From: Antedon mediterranea
Lineage: Eukaryota > Echinodermata > Crinoidea > Comatulida > Antedonidae
Assembly: GCF_964355755.1 (NCBI RefSeq)
Contig: NC_092672.1
Span: forward strand, 16,614,501-16,678,500
DNA length: 64,000 nucleotides
Direction: 5' to 3'
This document shows positions 36,913-50,400 of the stretch, piece by piece; the stretch's first letter is position 1; each line of letters opens with the position of its first letter. Under the pieces are notes generated by a model. The model saw only the letters and a list, made by a program, of their open reading frames with translations, had not been told where the DNA came from and searched no databases. Made by a program: the position numbers and the translations under genes.

Positions 36913-39900
36913 TTTGAAAAAACTTGTTAACATAAAAACACCAAAGTGCTTAAAATAGCTTCAAATCGCATTTGGAGAAGTTTTAAACCATTTTGTGATT
37001 TTCGAAAAAACTTGTTAACATAAAAACATCAAAGTGTACAGAATAACTTCAAATCGCATTTGGAGACGTTTTAGACCATTTTGTGATTTTTGAAAAAACT
37101 TGTTAACATAAAAACATCAAAGTGCTTCAAATCACATTAGAAACCGTTTTAGACCATTTTGAGAATTTCGATAAAACTTTTCACACAAAAACATCAAAGA
37201 GCACAAAATAGCTTAATATCGTATTTAAAAACGTTTTTGACCATTTTGAGCATTTAGACAAAAAATTTTGAAACAAAACAGCAAAGTGCACAGAATAACT
37301 TCAAATCGCATTTGGAGACGTTTTAGACCATTCTGTGATTTTCGAAAAAACTTGTTAACATAAAAACATCAAAGTGCTTAAAATCACATTAGAAACCGTT
37401 TTAGACCATTTTGAGCATTTCGATAAAACTTTTCACACAAAAACATTAAAGAGCACAAAATAGCTTAATATCGTATTTAAAAACGTTTTTGACCATTTTG
37501 AGCATTTCGAAAAAAATTTGACACAAAACAGCAAAGTGTACAGAATAGCTTCAAATCGTATTTGGAGACGTTTTAGACCTTTTTGTGATTTTCGAAAAAA
37601 CTTGTTAACATAAAAACACCAAAGTGCTTAGAATAGCTTCAAATCGCATTTTGAGACATTTTAGACCCTTTTGTGATTTTTGAAAAAACTTGGTTACACA
37701 AAAACACCAAAGTGCTTAAAAAAAGCTTCAAATTGCATTTGGAGACGTTTTAGACCATTTTGTGATTTTCGAAAAAACTTGTTACAATAAAAACACCAAA
37801 GTGCTTAAAATAGCTTCAAATTGCATTTGGAGACGTTTTAGACCATTTTGTGATTTTCGAAAAAACTTGTTACAATAAAAACACCAAAGTGCTTAGATTA
37901 GCTTCAAATCGCATTTTGAGACATTTTAGACCCTTTTGTGATTTTTGAAAAAACTTGTTAACATAAAAACACCAAAGAGCTTAGAATAGCTTCAAATCGC
38001 ATTTTGAGACATTTTAGACCATTTTGTGATTTTCGAAAAAACTTGTTTGAATAGCTTCAAATCGCATTTGGAGACGTTTTAGACCATTTTGTGATTTTCG
38101 AAAAAACTTGTTAACATAAAAACATCAAAGTGCTTAGAATAGCTTCAAATCGCATTTGGAGACGTTTTAGACCATTTTGTGATTTTCGAAAAAACTTGTT
38201 AACATAAAAACACCAAAGTGCTTAGAATAGCTTCAAATCGCATTTTGAGACATTTTAGACCATTTTGTGATTTTCGAAAAAACTTGTTAACATAAAAACA
38301 CCAAAGTGCTTAGAATAGCTTCAAATCGCATTTTGAGACATTTTAGACCCTTTTGTGATTTTCGAAAAAACTTGTTAACATAAAAATTCCAAAGTGCTAA
38401 GAATAGCTTCAAATCGCATTTGGAGACATTTTAGACCACTTTGTGATTTTCGAAAAAACTTGTTAACATAAAAACATCAAAGTGCTTAAAATCACATTAG
38501 AAACCGTTTTAGACCATTTTGAGCATTTCGATAAAACTTTTCACACAAAAACATCAAAGAGCACAAAATAGCTTAATATCGTATTTAAAAACGTTTTTGA
38601 CCATTTTGAGCATTTCGACAAAAAAATTTCACACAAAACAGAAAAGTGTACAGACTAGCTTCAAATCGTATTTGGAGACGTTTTAGACCTTTTTGTGATT
38701 TTCGAAAAAACTTGTTAACATAAAAACACCAAAGTGCTAAGAATAGCTTAAAATCGCATTTTAGACCATTTTGTGTTTTTCGAAAAAACTTGTTAACATA
38801 AAAACACCAAAGTGCTTAAAATCACATTAGAAACCGTTTTAGACCATTTTGAGCATTTCGATAAAACTTTTCACACAAAAACATCAAAGAGCACAAAATA
38901 GCTTAATATCGTAAAAACATCAAAGTGCTTAAAATCACATTAGAAACCGTTTTAGACCATTTTGAGCATTTCGATAAAACTTTTCACACAAAAACATCAA
39001 AGAGCACAAAATAGCTTAATATCGTATTTAAAAACGTTTTTGACCATTTTGAGCATTTCGAAAAAAAAATTTTCACACAAAACAGCAAAGTGCACAGAAT
39101 AACTTCAAATCGCATTTGGAGACGTTTTAGACCTTTTTGTGATTTTCGAAAAAACTTGTTAACATAAAAACACCAAAGTGCTAAGAATAGCTTCAAATCG
39201 CATTTGGAGACATTTTAGACTATTTTGTGTTTTTCGAAAAAACTTGGTAACATAAAAACATCAAAGTGTACAGAATAGCTTCAAATCGCATTTTGAGACA
39301 TTTTAGACTATTTTGTGATTTTCGAAAAAACTTGTTAACATAAAAACATCAAAGTGCTTAAAATCACATTAGAAACCGTTTTAGACCATTTTAAGCATTT
39401 CGATAAAACTTTTCACACAAAAACATCAAAGAGCACAAAATAGCTTAATATCGTATTTAAAAACGTTTTTGACCATTTTGAGCATTTCGACAAAAAATTT
39501 TTACACAAAACAGCAAAGTGTACAGAATAACTTCAAATCGCATTTGGAGACGTTTTAGACCATTTTGTGATTTTCGAAAAAACTTGTTAACATAAAAACA
39601 TCAAAGTGCTTCAAATCACATTAGAAACCGTTTTAGACCATTTTGAGCATTTCGACAAAACTTTTCACACAAAAACATCAAAGAGCACAAAATAGCTTAA
39701 TATCGTATTTAAAAACGTTTTTGACCATTTTGAGCATTTCGACAAAAAAATTTCACACAAAACAGCAAAGTGCACAGAATAACTTCAAATCGCATTTGGA
39801 GACGTTTTAGACCATTTTGTGATTTTCGAAAAAACTTGTTAACATAAAAACACCAAAGTGCTTAGAATAGCTTCAAATCGCATTTTGAGACATTTTAGAC

Positions 39901-40199
39901 CCTTTTGTGATTTTTGAAAAAACTTGTTAACATAAAAACATCAAAGTGCTTCAAATCACATTAGAAACCGTTTTAGACCATTTTGAGCATTTCGATAAAA
40001 CTTTTCACACAAAAACATCAAAGAGCACAAAATAGCTTAATATCGTATTTAAAAACGTTTTTGACCATTTTGAGCATTTAGACAAAAAATTTTCAAACAA
40101 AACAGCAAAGTGCACAGAATAACTTCAAATCGCATTTGGAGACGTTTTAGACCATTCTGTGATTTTCGAAAAAACTTGTTAACATAAAAACATCAAAGT
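36913..40199 (-). repeat. 3.3 kb satellite duplication, copy 2
   Basis: Second copy of 27835-31121, same orientation, 9,078 bp downstream. It carries its own substitutions such as CTTGGTAACAT near 39244, where copy 1 has CTTGTTAACAT. Confidence 0.85.
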
Positions 40200-41437
40200 G
40201 CTTAAAATCACATTAGAAACCGTTTTAGACCATTTTGAGCATTTCGATAAAACTTTTCACACAAAAACATTAAAGAGCACAAAATAGCTTAATATCGTAT
40301 TTAAAAACGTTTTTGACCATTTTGAGCATTTCGACAAAAATTTTTCACACAAAACAGCAAAGTGTACAGAATAGCTTCAAATCGTATTTGGAGACGTTTT
40401 AGACCTTTTTGTGATTTTCGAAAAAACTTGTTAACATAAAAACACCAAAGTGCTAAGAATAGCTTCAAATCGCATTTGGAGACATTTTAGACCACTTTGT
40501 GATTTTCGAAAAAACTTGTTAACATAAAAACATCAAAGTGCTTAAAATCACATTAGAAACCGTTTTAGACCATTTTGAGCATTTCGACAAAAAATTTTCA
40601 CACAAAACAGCAAAGTGTACAGAATAGCTTCAAATCGTATTTGGAGACGTTTTAGACCTTTTTGTGATTTTCAAAAAAACTTGTTAACATAAAAACACCA
40701 AAGTGCTTAGAATAGCTTCAAATCGTATTTGGAGACGTTTTAGACCTTTTTGTGATTTTCGAAAAAACTTGTTAACATAAAAACACCAAAGTGCTTAGAA
40801 TAGCTTCAAATCGCATTTGGAGACGTTTTAGACCATTCTGTGATTTTCGAAAAAACTTGTTAACATAAAAACATCAAAGTGCTTAAAATCACATTAGAAA
40901 CCGTTTTAGACCATTTTGAGCATTTCGATAAAACTTTTCACACAAAAACATCAAAGAGCACAAAATAGCTTAATATCGTATTTAAAAACGTTTTTGACCA
41001 TTTTGAACATTTAGACAAAAAATTTTCAAACAAAACAGCAAAGTGCACAGATTAACTTCAAATCGCATTTGGAGACGTTTTAGAACATTCTGTGATTTTC
41101 GAAAAAACTTGTTAACATAAAAACATCAAAGTGCTTAAAATCACATTAGAAACCGTTTTAGACCATTTTGAGCATTTCGATAAAACTTTTCAGACAAAAA
41201 CATTAAAGAGCACAAAATAGCTTAATATCGTATTTAAAAACGTTTTTGACCATTTTGAGCATTCAAAAAAAAATTTCACACAAAACAGCAAAGTGCACAG
41301 AATAACTCCAAATCGCATTTGGAGACGTTTTAGACCATTTTGTGATTTTCGAAAAAACTTGTTAACATAAAAACACCAAAGTGCTTACAATAGCTTCAAA
41401 TCGCATTTTGAGACATTTTAGACCCTTTTGTGATTTT
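39220..41437 (-). repeat. Partial 2.7 kb higher-order repeat (block II)
   Basis: Aligns with about 41940-44157 at an offset of 2,720 bp. The rare TAGAACATTC variant is at 41081 and 43801, and AACATTAAAGAGC is near 40266 and 42986. The left edge is approximate and overlaps the 3.3 kb duplication. Confidence 0.7.
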
Positions 41438-44410
41438 CGAAAAAAACTTGGTTACACAAAAACACCAAAGTGCTTAAAATAGCTTCAAATCGCATTTGGA
41501 GACATTTTAGACTATATTGTGATTTTCGAAAAAACTTGTTAACATAAAAACATCAAAGTGCTTAAAATCACATTAGAAACCGTTTTAGACCATTTTGAGC
41601 ATTTCGATAAAACTTTTCACACAAAAACATCAAAGAGCACAAAATACCTTAATATCGTATTCAAAAACGTTTTTGACCATTTTGAGCATTTCGACAAAAA
41701 TTTTTCACACAAAACAGCAAAGTGTACAGAATAGCTTCAAATCGTATTTGGAGACGTTTTAGACCTTTTTGTGATTTTCGAAAAAACTTGTTAACATAAA
41801 AACATCAAAATGTACAGAATAGCTTCAAATCGCATTTGGAGACGTTTTAGACCATTTTGTGATTTTGAAAAAAACTTGTTAACATAAAAACACCAAAGAG
41901 CTTAGAATAGCTTCAAATCGCATTTTGAGACATTTTAGACCATTTTGTGTTTTTCGAAAAAACTTGTTAACATAAAAACATCAAAGTGTACAGAATAGCT
42001 TCAAATCGCATTTTGAGACGTTTTAGACCATTTTGTGATTTTCGAAAAAACTTGTTAACATAAAAACATCAAAGTGCTTAAAATCACATTAGAAACCGTT
42101 TTAGACCATTTTAAGCATTTCGATAAAACTTTTCACACAAAAACATCAAAGAGCACAGAATAGCTTAATATCGTATTTAAAAACGTTTTTGACCATTTTG
42201 AGCATTTCGACAAAAAATTTTTACACAAAACAGCAAAGTGCACAGAATAACTTCAAATCGCATTTGGAGACGTTTTAGACCATTTTGTGATTTTCGAAAA
42301 AACTTGTTAACATAAAAACATCAAAGTGCTTCAAATCACATTAGAAACCGTTTTAGACCATTTTGAGCATTTCGACAAAACTTTTCACACAAAAACATCA
42401 AAGAGCACAAAATAGCTTAATATCGTATTTAAAAACGTTTTTGACCATTTTGAGCATTTCGACAAAAAAATTTCACACAAAACAGCAAAGTGCACAGAAT
42501 AACTTCAAATCGCATTTGGAGACGTTTTAGACCATTTTGTGATTTTCGAAAAAACTTGTTAACATAAAAACACCAAAGTGCTTAGAATAGCTTCAAATCG
42601 CGTTTTGAGACATTTTAGACCCTTTTGTGATTTTTGAAAAAACTTGTTAACATAAAAACATCAAAGTGCTTCAAATCACATTAGAAACCGTTTTAGACCA
42701 TTTTGAGCATTTCGATAAAACTTTTCACACAAAAACATCAAAGAGCACAAAATAGCTTAATATCGTATTTAAAAACGTTTTTGACCATTTTGAGCATTTA
42801 GACAAAAAATTTTCAAACAAAACAGCAAAGTGCACAGAATAACTTCAAATCGCATTTGGAGACGTTTTAGACCATTCTGTGATTTTCGAAAAAACTTGTT
42901 AACATAAAAACATCAAAGTGCTTAAAATCACATTAGAAACCGTTTTAGACCATTTTGAGCATTTCGATAAAACTTTTCACACAAAAACATTAAAGAGCAC
43001 AAAATAGCTTAATATCGTATTTAAAAACGTTTTTGACCATTTTGAGCATTTCGACAAAAATTTTTCACACAAAACAGCAAAGTGTACAGAATAGCTTCAA
43101 ATCGTATTTGGAGACTTTTTAGACCTTTTTGTGATTTTCGAAAAAACTTGTTAACATAAAAACACCAAAGTGCTAAGAATAGCTTCAAATCGCATTTGGA
43201 GACATTTTAGACCACTTTGTGATTTTCGAAAAAACTTGTTAACATAAAAACATCAAAGTGCTTAAAATCACATTAGAAACCGTTTTAGACCATTTTGAGC
43301 ATTTCGACAAAAAATTTTCACACAAAACAGCAAAGTGTACAGAATAGCTTCAAATCGTATTTGGAGACGTTTTAGACCTTTTTGTGATTTTCAAAAAAAC
43401 TTGTTAACATAAAAACACCAAAGTGCTTAGAATAGCTTCAAATCGTATTTGGAGACGTTTTAGACCTTTTTGTGATTTTCGAAAAAACTTGTTAACATAA
43501 AAACACCAAAGTGTTTAGAATAGCTTCAAATCGCATTTGGAGACGTTTTAGACCATTCTGTGATTTTCGAAAAAACTTGTTAACATAAAAACATCAAAGT
43601 GCTTAAAATCACATTAGAAACCGTTTTAGACCATTTTGAGCATTTCGATAAAACTTTTCACACAAAAACATCAAAGAGCACAAAATAGCTTAATATCGTA
43701 TTTAAAAACGTTTTTGACCATTTTGAGCATTTAGACAAAAAATTTTCAAACAAAACAGCAAAGTGCACAGATTAACTTCAAATCGCATTTGGAGACGTTT
43801 TAGAACATTCTGTGATTTTCGAAAAAACTTGTTAACATAAAAACATCAAAGTGCTTAAAATCACATTAGAAACCGTTTTAGACCATTTTGAGCATTTCGA
43901 TAAAACTTTTCAGACAAAAACATTAAAGAGCACAAAATAGCTTAATATCGTATTTAAAAACGTTTTTGACCATTTTGAGCATTCAAAAAAAAATTTCACA
44001 CAAAACAGCAAAGTGCACAGAATAACTCCAAATCGCATTTGGAGACGTTTTAGACCATTTTGTGATTTTCGAAAAAACTTGTTAACATAAAAACACCAAA
44101 GTGCTTAGAATAGCTTCAAATCGCATTTTGAGACATTTTAGACCCTTTTGTGATTTTTGAAAAAACTTGTTAACATAAAAACATCAAAGTGCTTAAAATC
44201 ACATTAGAAACCGTTTTAGACCATTTTGAGCATTTCGACAAAAAATTTTCACACAAAACAGCAAAGTGTACAGAATAGCTTCAAATCGTATTTGGAGACG
44301 TTTTAGACCTTTTTGTGATTTTCAAAAAAACTTGTTAACATAAAAACACCAAAGTGCTTAGAATAGCTTCAAATCGCATTTTGAGACATTTTAGACCCTT
44401 TTGTGATTTT
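41438..44410 (-). repeat. 2,973 bp higher-order repeat (block II)
   Basis: The run CGAAAAAAACTTGG starts at 41438, 44411 and 47131, giving periods of 2,973 and 2,720 bp. TCGCGTTTTG at 42598 and 45571 confirms 2,973. This copy is longer than its neighbours because of an extra stretch of about 253 bp near 44148-44400, the length of one A-C-B trimer. Confidence 0.8.
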
Positions 44411-47130
44411 CGAAAAAAACTTGGTTACACAAAAACACCAAAGTGCTTAAAATAGCTTCAAATCGCATTTGGAGACATTTTAGACTATATTGTGATTTTC
44501 GAAAAAACTTGTTAACATAAAAACATCAAAGTGCTTAAAATCACATTAGAAACCGTTTTAGACCATTTTGAGCATTTCGATAAAACTTTTCACACAAAAA
44601 CATCAAAGAGCACAAAATACCTTAATATCGTATTCAAAAACGTTTTTGACCATTTTGAGCATTTCGACAAAAATTTTTCACACAAAACAGCAAAGTGTAC
44701 AGAATAGCTTCAAATCGTATTTGGAGACGTTTTAGACCTTTTTGTGATTTTCGAAAAAACTTGTTAACATAAAAACATCAAAATGTACAGAATAGCTTCA
44801 AATCGCATTTGGAGACGTTTTAGACCATTTTGTGATTTTGAAAAAAACTTGTTAACATAAAAACACCAAAGAGCTTAGAATAGCTTCAAATCGCATTTTG
44901 AGACATTTTAGACCATTTTGTGTTTTTCGAAAAAACTTGTTAACATAAAAACATCAAAGTGTACAGAATAGCTTCAAATCGCATTTTGAGACGTTTTAGA
45001 CCATTTTGTGATTTTCGAAAAAACTTGTTAACATAAAAACATCAAAGTGCTTAAAATCACATTAGAAACCGTTTTAGACCATTTTAAGCATTTCGATAAA
45101 ACTTTTCACACAAAAACATCAAAGAGCACAAAATAGCTTAATATCGTATTTAAAAACGTTTTTGACCATTTTGAGCATTTCGACAAAAAATTTTTACACA
45201 AAACAGCAAAGTGCACAGAATAACTTCAAATCGCATTTGGAGACGTTTTAGACCATTTTGTGATTTTCGAAAAAACTTGTTAACATAAAAACATCAAAGT
45301 GCTTCAAATCACATTAGAAACCGTTTTAGACCATTTTGAGCATTTCGACAAAACTTTTCACACAAAAACATCAAAGAGCACAAAATAGCTTAATATCGTA
45401 TTTAAAAACGTTTTTGACCATTTTGAGCATTTCGACAAAAAAATTTCACACAAAACAGCAAAGTGCACAGAATAACTTCAAATCGCATTTGGAGACGTTT
45501 TAGACCATTTTGTGATTTTCGAAAAAACTTGTTAACATAAAAACACCAAAGTGCTTAGAATAGCTTCAAATCGCGTTTTGAGACATTTTAGACCCTTTTG
45601 TGATTTTTGAAAAAACTTGTTAACATAAAAACATCAAAGTGCTTCAAATCACATTAGAAACCGTTTTAGACCATTTTGAGCATTTCGATAAAACTTTTCA
45701 CACAAAAACATCAAAGAGCACAAAATAGCTTAATATCGTATTTAAAAACGTTTTTGACCATTTTGAGCATTTAGACAAAAAATTTTCAAACAAAACAGCA
45801 AAGTGCACAGAATAACTTCAAATCGCATTTGGAGACGTTTTAGACCATTCTGTGATTTTCGAAAAAACTTGTTAACATAAAAACATCAAAGTGCTTAAAA
45901 TCACATTAGAAACCGTTTTAGACCATTTTGAGCATTTCGATAAAACTTTTCACACAAAAACATTAAAGAGCACAAAATAGCTTAATATCGTATTTAAAAA
46001 CGTTTTTGACCATTTTGAGCATTTCGACAAAAATTTTTCACACAAAACAGCAAAGTGTACAGAATAGCTTCAAATCGTATTTGGAGACGTTTTAGACCTT
46101 TTTGTGATTTTCGAAAAAACTTGTTAACATAAAAACACCAAAGTGCTAAGAATAGCTTCAAATCGCATTTGGAGACATTTTAGACCACTTTGTGATTTTC
46201 GAAAAAACTTGTTAACATAAAAACATCAAAGTGCTTAAAATCACATTAGAAACCGTTTTAGACCATTTTGAGCATTTCGACAAAAAATTTTCACACAAAA
46301 CAGCAAAGTGTACAGAATAGCTTCAAATCGTATTTGGAGACGTTTTAGACCTTTTTGTGATTTTCAAAAAAACTTGTTAACATAAAAACACCAAAGTGCT
46401 TAGAATAGCTTCAAATCGTATTTGGAGACGTTTTAGACCTTTTTTGTGATTTTCGAAAAAACTTGTTAACATAAAAACACCAAAGGGTTTAGAATAGCTT
46501 CAAATCGCATTTGGAGACGTTTTAGACCATTCTGTGATTTTCGAAAAAACTTGTTAACATAAAAACATCAAAGTGCTTAAAATCACATTAGAAACCGTTT
46601 TAGACCATTTTGAGCATTTCGATAAAACTTTTCACACAAAAACATCAAAGAGCACAAAATAGCTTAATATCGTATTTAAAAACGTTTTTGACCATTTTGA
46701 GCATTTAGACAAAAAATTTTCAAACAAAACAGCAAAGTGCACAGATTAACTTCAAATCGCATTTGGAGACGTTTTAGAACATTCTGTGATTTTCGAAAAA
46801 ACTTGTTAACATAAAACATCAAAGTGCTTAAAATCACATTAGAAACCGTTTTAGACCATTTTGAGCATTTCGATAAAACTTTTCAGACAAAAACATTAAA
46901 GAGCACAAAATAGCTTAATATCGTATTTAAAAACGTTTTTGACCATTTTGAGCATTCAAAAAAAAATTTCACACAAAACAGCAAAGTGCACAGAATAACT
47001 CCAAATCGCATTTGGAGACGTTTTAGACCATTTTGTGATTTTCGAAAAAACTTGTTAACATAAAAACACCAAAGTGCTTACAATAGCTTCAAATCGCATT
47101 TTGAGACATTTTAGACCCTTTTGTGATTTT
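44411..47130 (-). repeat. 2,720 bp higher-order repeat (block II)
   Basis: Next copy of the same unit, without the extra 253 bp trimer. It shares the rare CCTTAATATCG, GACTATATTGTG and CATTCAAAAAAAAA variants with its neighbour and with the right-hand block near 62.3-62.8 kb. It has single-base differences, such as an added T near 46441 and a lost A in ACATAAAACATC near 46812. Confidence 0.8.
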
Positions 47131-47491
47131 CGAAAAAAACTTGGTTACACAAAAACACCAAAGTGCTTAAAATAGCTTCAAATCGCATTTGGAGACATTT
47201 TAGACTATATTGTGATTTTCGAAAAAACTTGTTAACATAAAAACATCAAAGTGCTTAAAATCACATTAGAAACCGTTTTAGACCATTTTGAGCATTTCGA
47301 TAAAACTTTTCACACAAAAACATCAAAGAGCACAAAATACCTTAATATCGTATTCAAAAACGTTTTTGACCATTTTGAGCATTTCGACAAAAATTTTTCA
47401 CACAAAACAGCAAAGTGTACAGAATAGCTTCAAATCGTATTTGGAGACGTTTTAGACCTTTTTGTGATTTTCGAAAAAACTTGTTAACATA

Positions 47492-47496
47492 AAAAC
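47492..47496. other. Satellite orientation switch 2 (- to +)
   Basis: A - monomer reading TTAACATAAAAAC passes directly into GACTCCAAATGCGATTTG, a + monomer. AAAAC fits both sides, giving 5 bp of microhomology. The GACTCC variant is uncommon; its reverse complement GGAGTC occurs near 33447. No unrelated DNA lies at the junction. Confidence 0.9.
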
Positions 47497-50400
47497 GACT
47501 CCAAATGCGATTTGAAGCTATTCTAAGCACTTTGGTGTTTTTATGTTAACAAGTTTTTTTTAAAATCACAAAATGGTCTAAAACGTCTCCAAATGCGATT
47601 TGAAGTTATTCTGTGCACTTTGCTGTTTTGTTTGAAAATTTTTTGTCGAAATGCTCAAAATGGTCAAAAACGTTTTTAAATACGATATTAAGCTATTTTG
47701 TGCTCTTTGATGTTTTTGTGTGAAAAGTTTTATCGAAATGCTCAAAATGGTCTAAAACGGTTTCTAATGTGATTTTAAGCACTTTGATGTTTTTATGTTA
47801 ACAAGTTTTTTCGAAAATCACAGAATGGTCTAAAACGTCTCAAAATGCGATTTGAAGCTATTCTAAGCACTTTGGTGTTTTTATGGTAACAAGTTTTTTC
47901 GAAAATCAAAAAATGGTCTAAAACGTCTCCAAATGCGATTTGAAGCTATTCTAAGCACTTTGGTGTTTTTATGTTAACAAGTTTTTTCGAAAATCACAAA
48001 AAGGTCTAAAACGTCTCCAAATACGATTTGAAGCTATTCTGTACACTTTGCTGTTTTGTGTGAAAAATTTTTGTCGAAATGCTCAAAATGGTCAAAAACG
48101 TTTTTAAATACGATATTAAGCTATTTTGTGCTCTTTAATGTTTTTGTGTGAAAAGTTTTATCGAAATGCTCAAAATGGTCTAAAACGGTTTCTAATGTGA
48201 TTTTAAGCACTTTGATGTTTTTATGTTAACAAGTTTTTTCGAAAATCACAGAATGGTCTAAAACGTCTCAAAATGCGATTTGAAGTTATTCTGTGCACTT
48301 TGCTGTTTTGTTTGAAATTTTTTTGTCTAAATGCTCAAAATGGTCAAAAACGTTTTTAAATACGATATTAAGCTATTTTGTGCTCTTTGATGTTTTTGTG
48401 TAAAAAGTTTTATCGAAATGCTCAAAATGGTCTAAAACGGTTTCTAATGTGATTTTAAGCACTTTGATGTTTTTATGTTAACAAGTTTTTTCGAAAATCA
48501 CAGAATGGTCTAAAACGTCTCAAAATGCGATTTGAAGCTATTCTAAGGACTTTGGTGTTTTTATGGTAACAAGTTTTTTCGAAAATCACAAAAATGGTCT
48601 AAAACGTCTCCAAATGCGATTTGAAGCTATTCTAAGCACTTTGGTGTTTTTATGTTAACAAGTTTTTTTGAAAATCACAAAAAGGTCTAAAACGTCTCCA
48701 AATACGATTTGAAGTTATTCTGTACACTTTGCTGTTTTGTGTGAAAAATTTTTGTCGAAATGCTCAAAATGGTCTAAAACGGTTTCTAATGTGATTTTAA
48801 GCACTTTGATGTTTTTATGTTAACAAGTTTTTTCGAAAATCACAAAGTGGTCTAAAATGTCTCCAAATGCGATTTGAAGCTATTCTTAGCACTTTGGTGT
48901 TTTTATGTTAAGTTTTTTCGAAAATCACAAAAAGGTCTAAAACGTCTCCAAATGCGATTTGAAGTTATTCTGTGCACTTTGCTGTTTTGTGTGAAAAATT
49001 TTTTTTCGAAATGCTCAAAATGGTCAAAAACGTTTTTAAATACGATATTAAGCTATTTTGTGCTCTTTGATGTTTTTGTGTGAAAAGTTTTATCGAAATG
49101 CTCAAAATGGTCTAAAACGGTTTCTAATGTGATTTTAAGCACTTTGGTGTTTTTATGTTAACAAGTTTTTTCGAAAAACACAAAATGGTCTAAAATGCGA
49201 TTTGAAGCTATTCTTAGCACTTTGGTGTTTTTATGTTAACAAGTTTTTTCGAAAATCACAAAAAGGTCTAAAACGTCTCCAAATACGATTTGAAGCTACT
49301 TTTCTGTTTTGTGTGAAATTTTTTTGTCGAAATGCTCAAAATGGTCAAAAACGTTTTTAAATACGATATTAAGCTATTTTGTGCTCTTTGATGTTTTTGT
49401 GTGAAAAGTTTTATCGAAATGCTCAAAATGGTCTAAAACGGTTTCTAATGTGATTTTAAGCACTTTGATGTTTTTATGTTAACAAGTTTTTTCGAAAATC
49501 ACAAAGTGGTCTAAAATGTCTCCAAATGCGATTTGAAGCTATTCTTAGCACTTTGGAATTTTTATGTTAACAAGTTTTTTCGAAAATCACAAAAGGGTCT
49601 AAAATGTCTCAAAATGCGATTTGAAGCTATTCTAAGCACTTTGGTGTTTTTATGTTAAAAAGTTTTTTCGAAAATCACAAAATGGTCTAAAATGTCTCAA
49701 AATGCGATTTGAAGCTATTCTAAGCTCTTTGGTGTTTTTATGTTAACGAAGTTTTTTCGAAAATCACAAAAGGGTCTAAAATGTCTCAAAATGCGATTTG
49801 AAGCTAATCTAAGCACTTTGGTGTTTTTATGGTAACAAGTTTTTTCGAAAATCACAAAATGGTCTAAAACGTCTCCAAATGCAATTTGAAGCTATTTTAA
49901 GCACTTTGGTGTTTTTGTGTAACCAAGTTTTTTCGAAAATCACAAAAGGGTCTAAAATGTCTCAAAATGCGATTTGAAGCTATTCTAAGCACTTTGGTGT
50001 TTTTATGTTAACAAGTTTTTTCGGAAATCACAAAAAGGTCTAAAACGTCTCCAAATACGATTTGAAGCTATTCTGTACACTTTGCTGTTTTGTGTGAAAA
50101 ATTGTTGTCGAAATGCTCAAAATGGTCAAAAACGTTTTTAAATACGATATTAAGCTATTTTGTGCTCTTTAATGTTTTTGTGTGAAAAGTTTTATCGAAA
50201 TGCTCAAAATGGTCTAAAACGGTTTCTAATGTGATTTTAAGCACTTTGATGTTTTTATGTTAACAAGTTTTTTCGAAAATCACAGAATGGTCTAAAACGT
50301 CTCCAAATGCGATTTGAAGTTATTCGGTGCACTTTGCTGTTTTGTTTGAAAATTTTTTGTCTAAATGCTCAAAATGGTCAAAAACGTTTTTAAATACGAT

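Larger units (their letters stand above)
25319..47496 (-). repeat. AT-rich satellite, block II (inverted)
   Basis: About 22 kb of the same A/B/C satellite, reverse-complemented. Diagnostic words are GCATTTGGAGACG, TTTTAGACCATTTTG, TTTTCGAAAAAAC and CTTGTTAACATAAAAAC. No other class of sequence interrupts it. It contains a 3.3 kb duplication 9,078 bp apart and a tandem higher-order structure of 2.7-3.0 kb. Unusual monomer fusions (CTTGTTTGAATAGC, ATCGTAAAAACATC) serve as markers. Confidence 0.96.
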
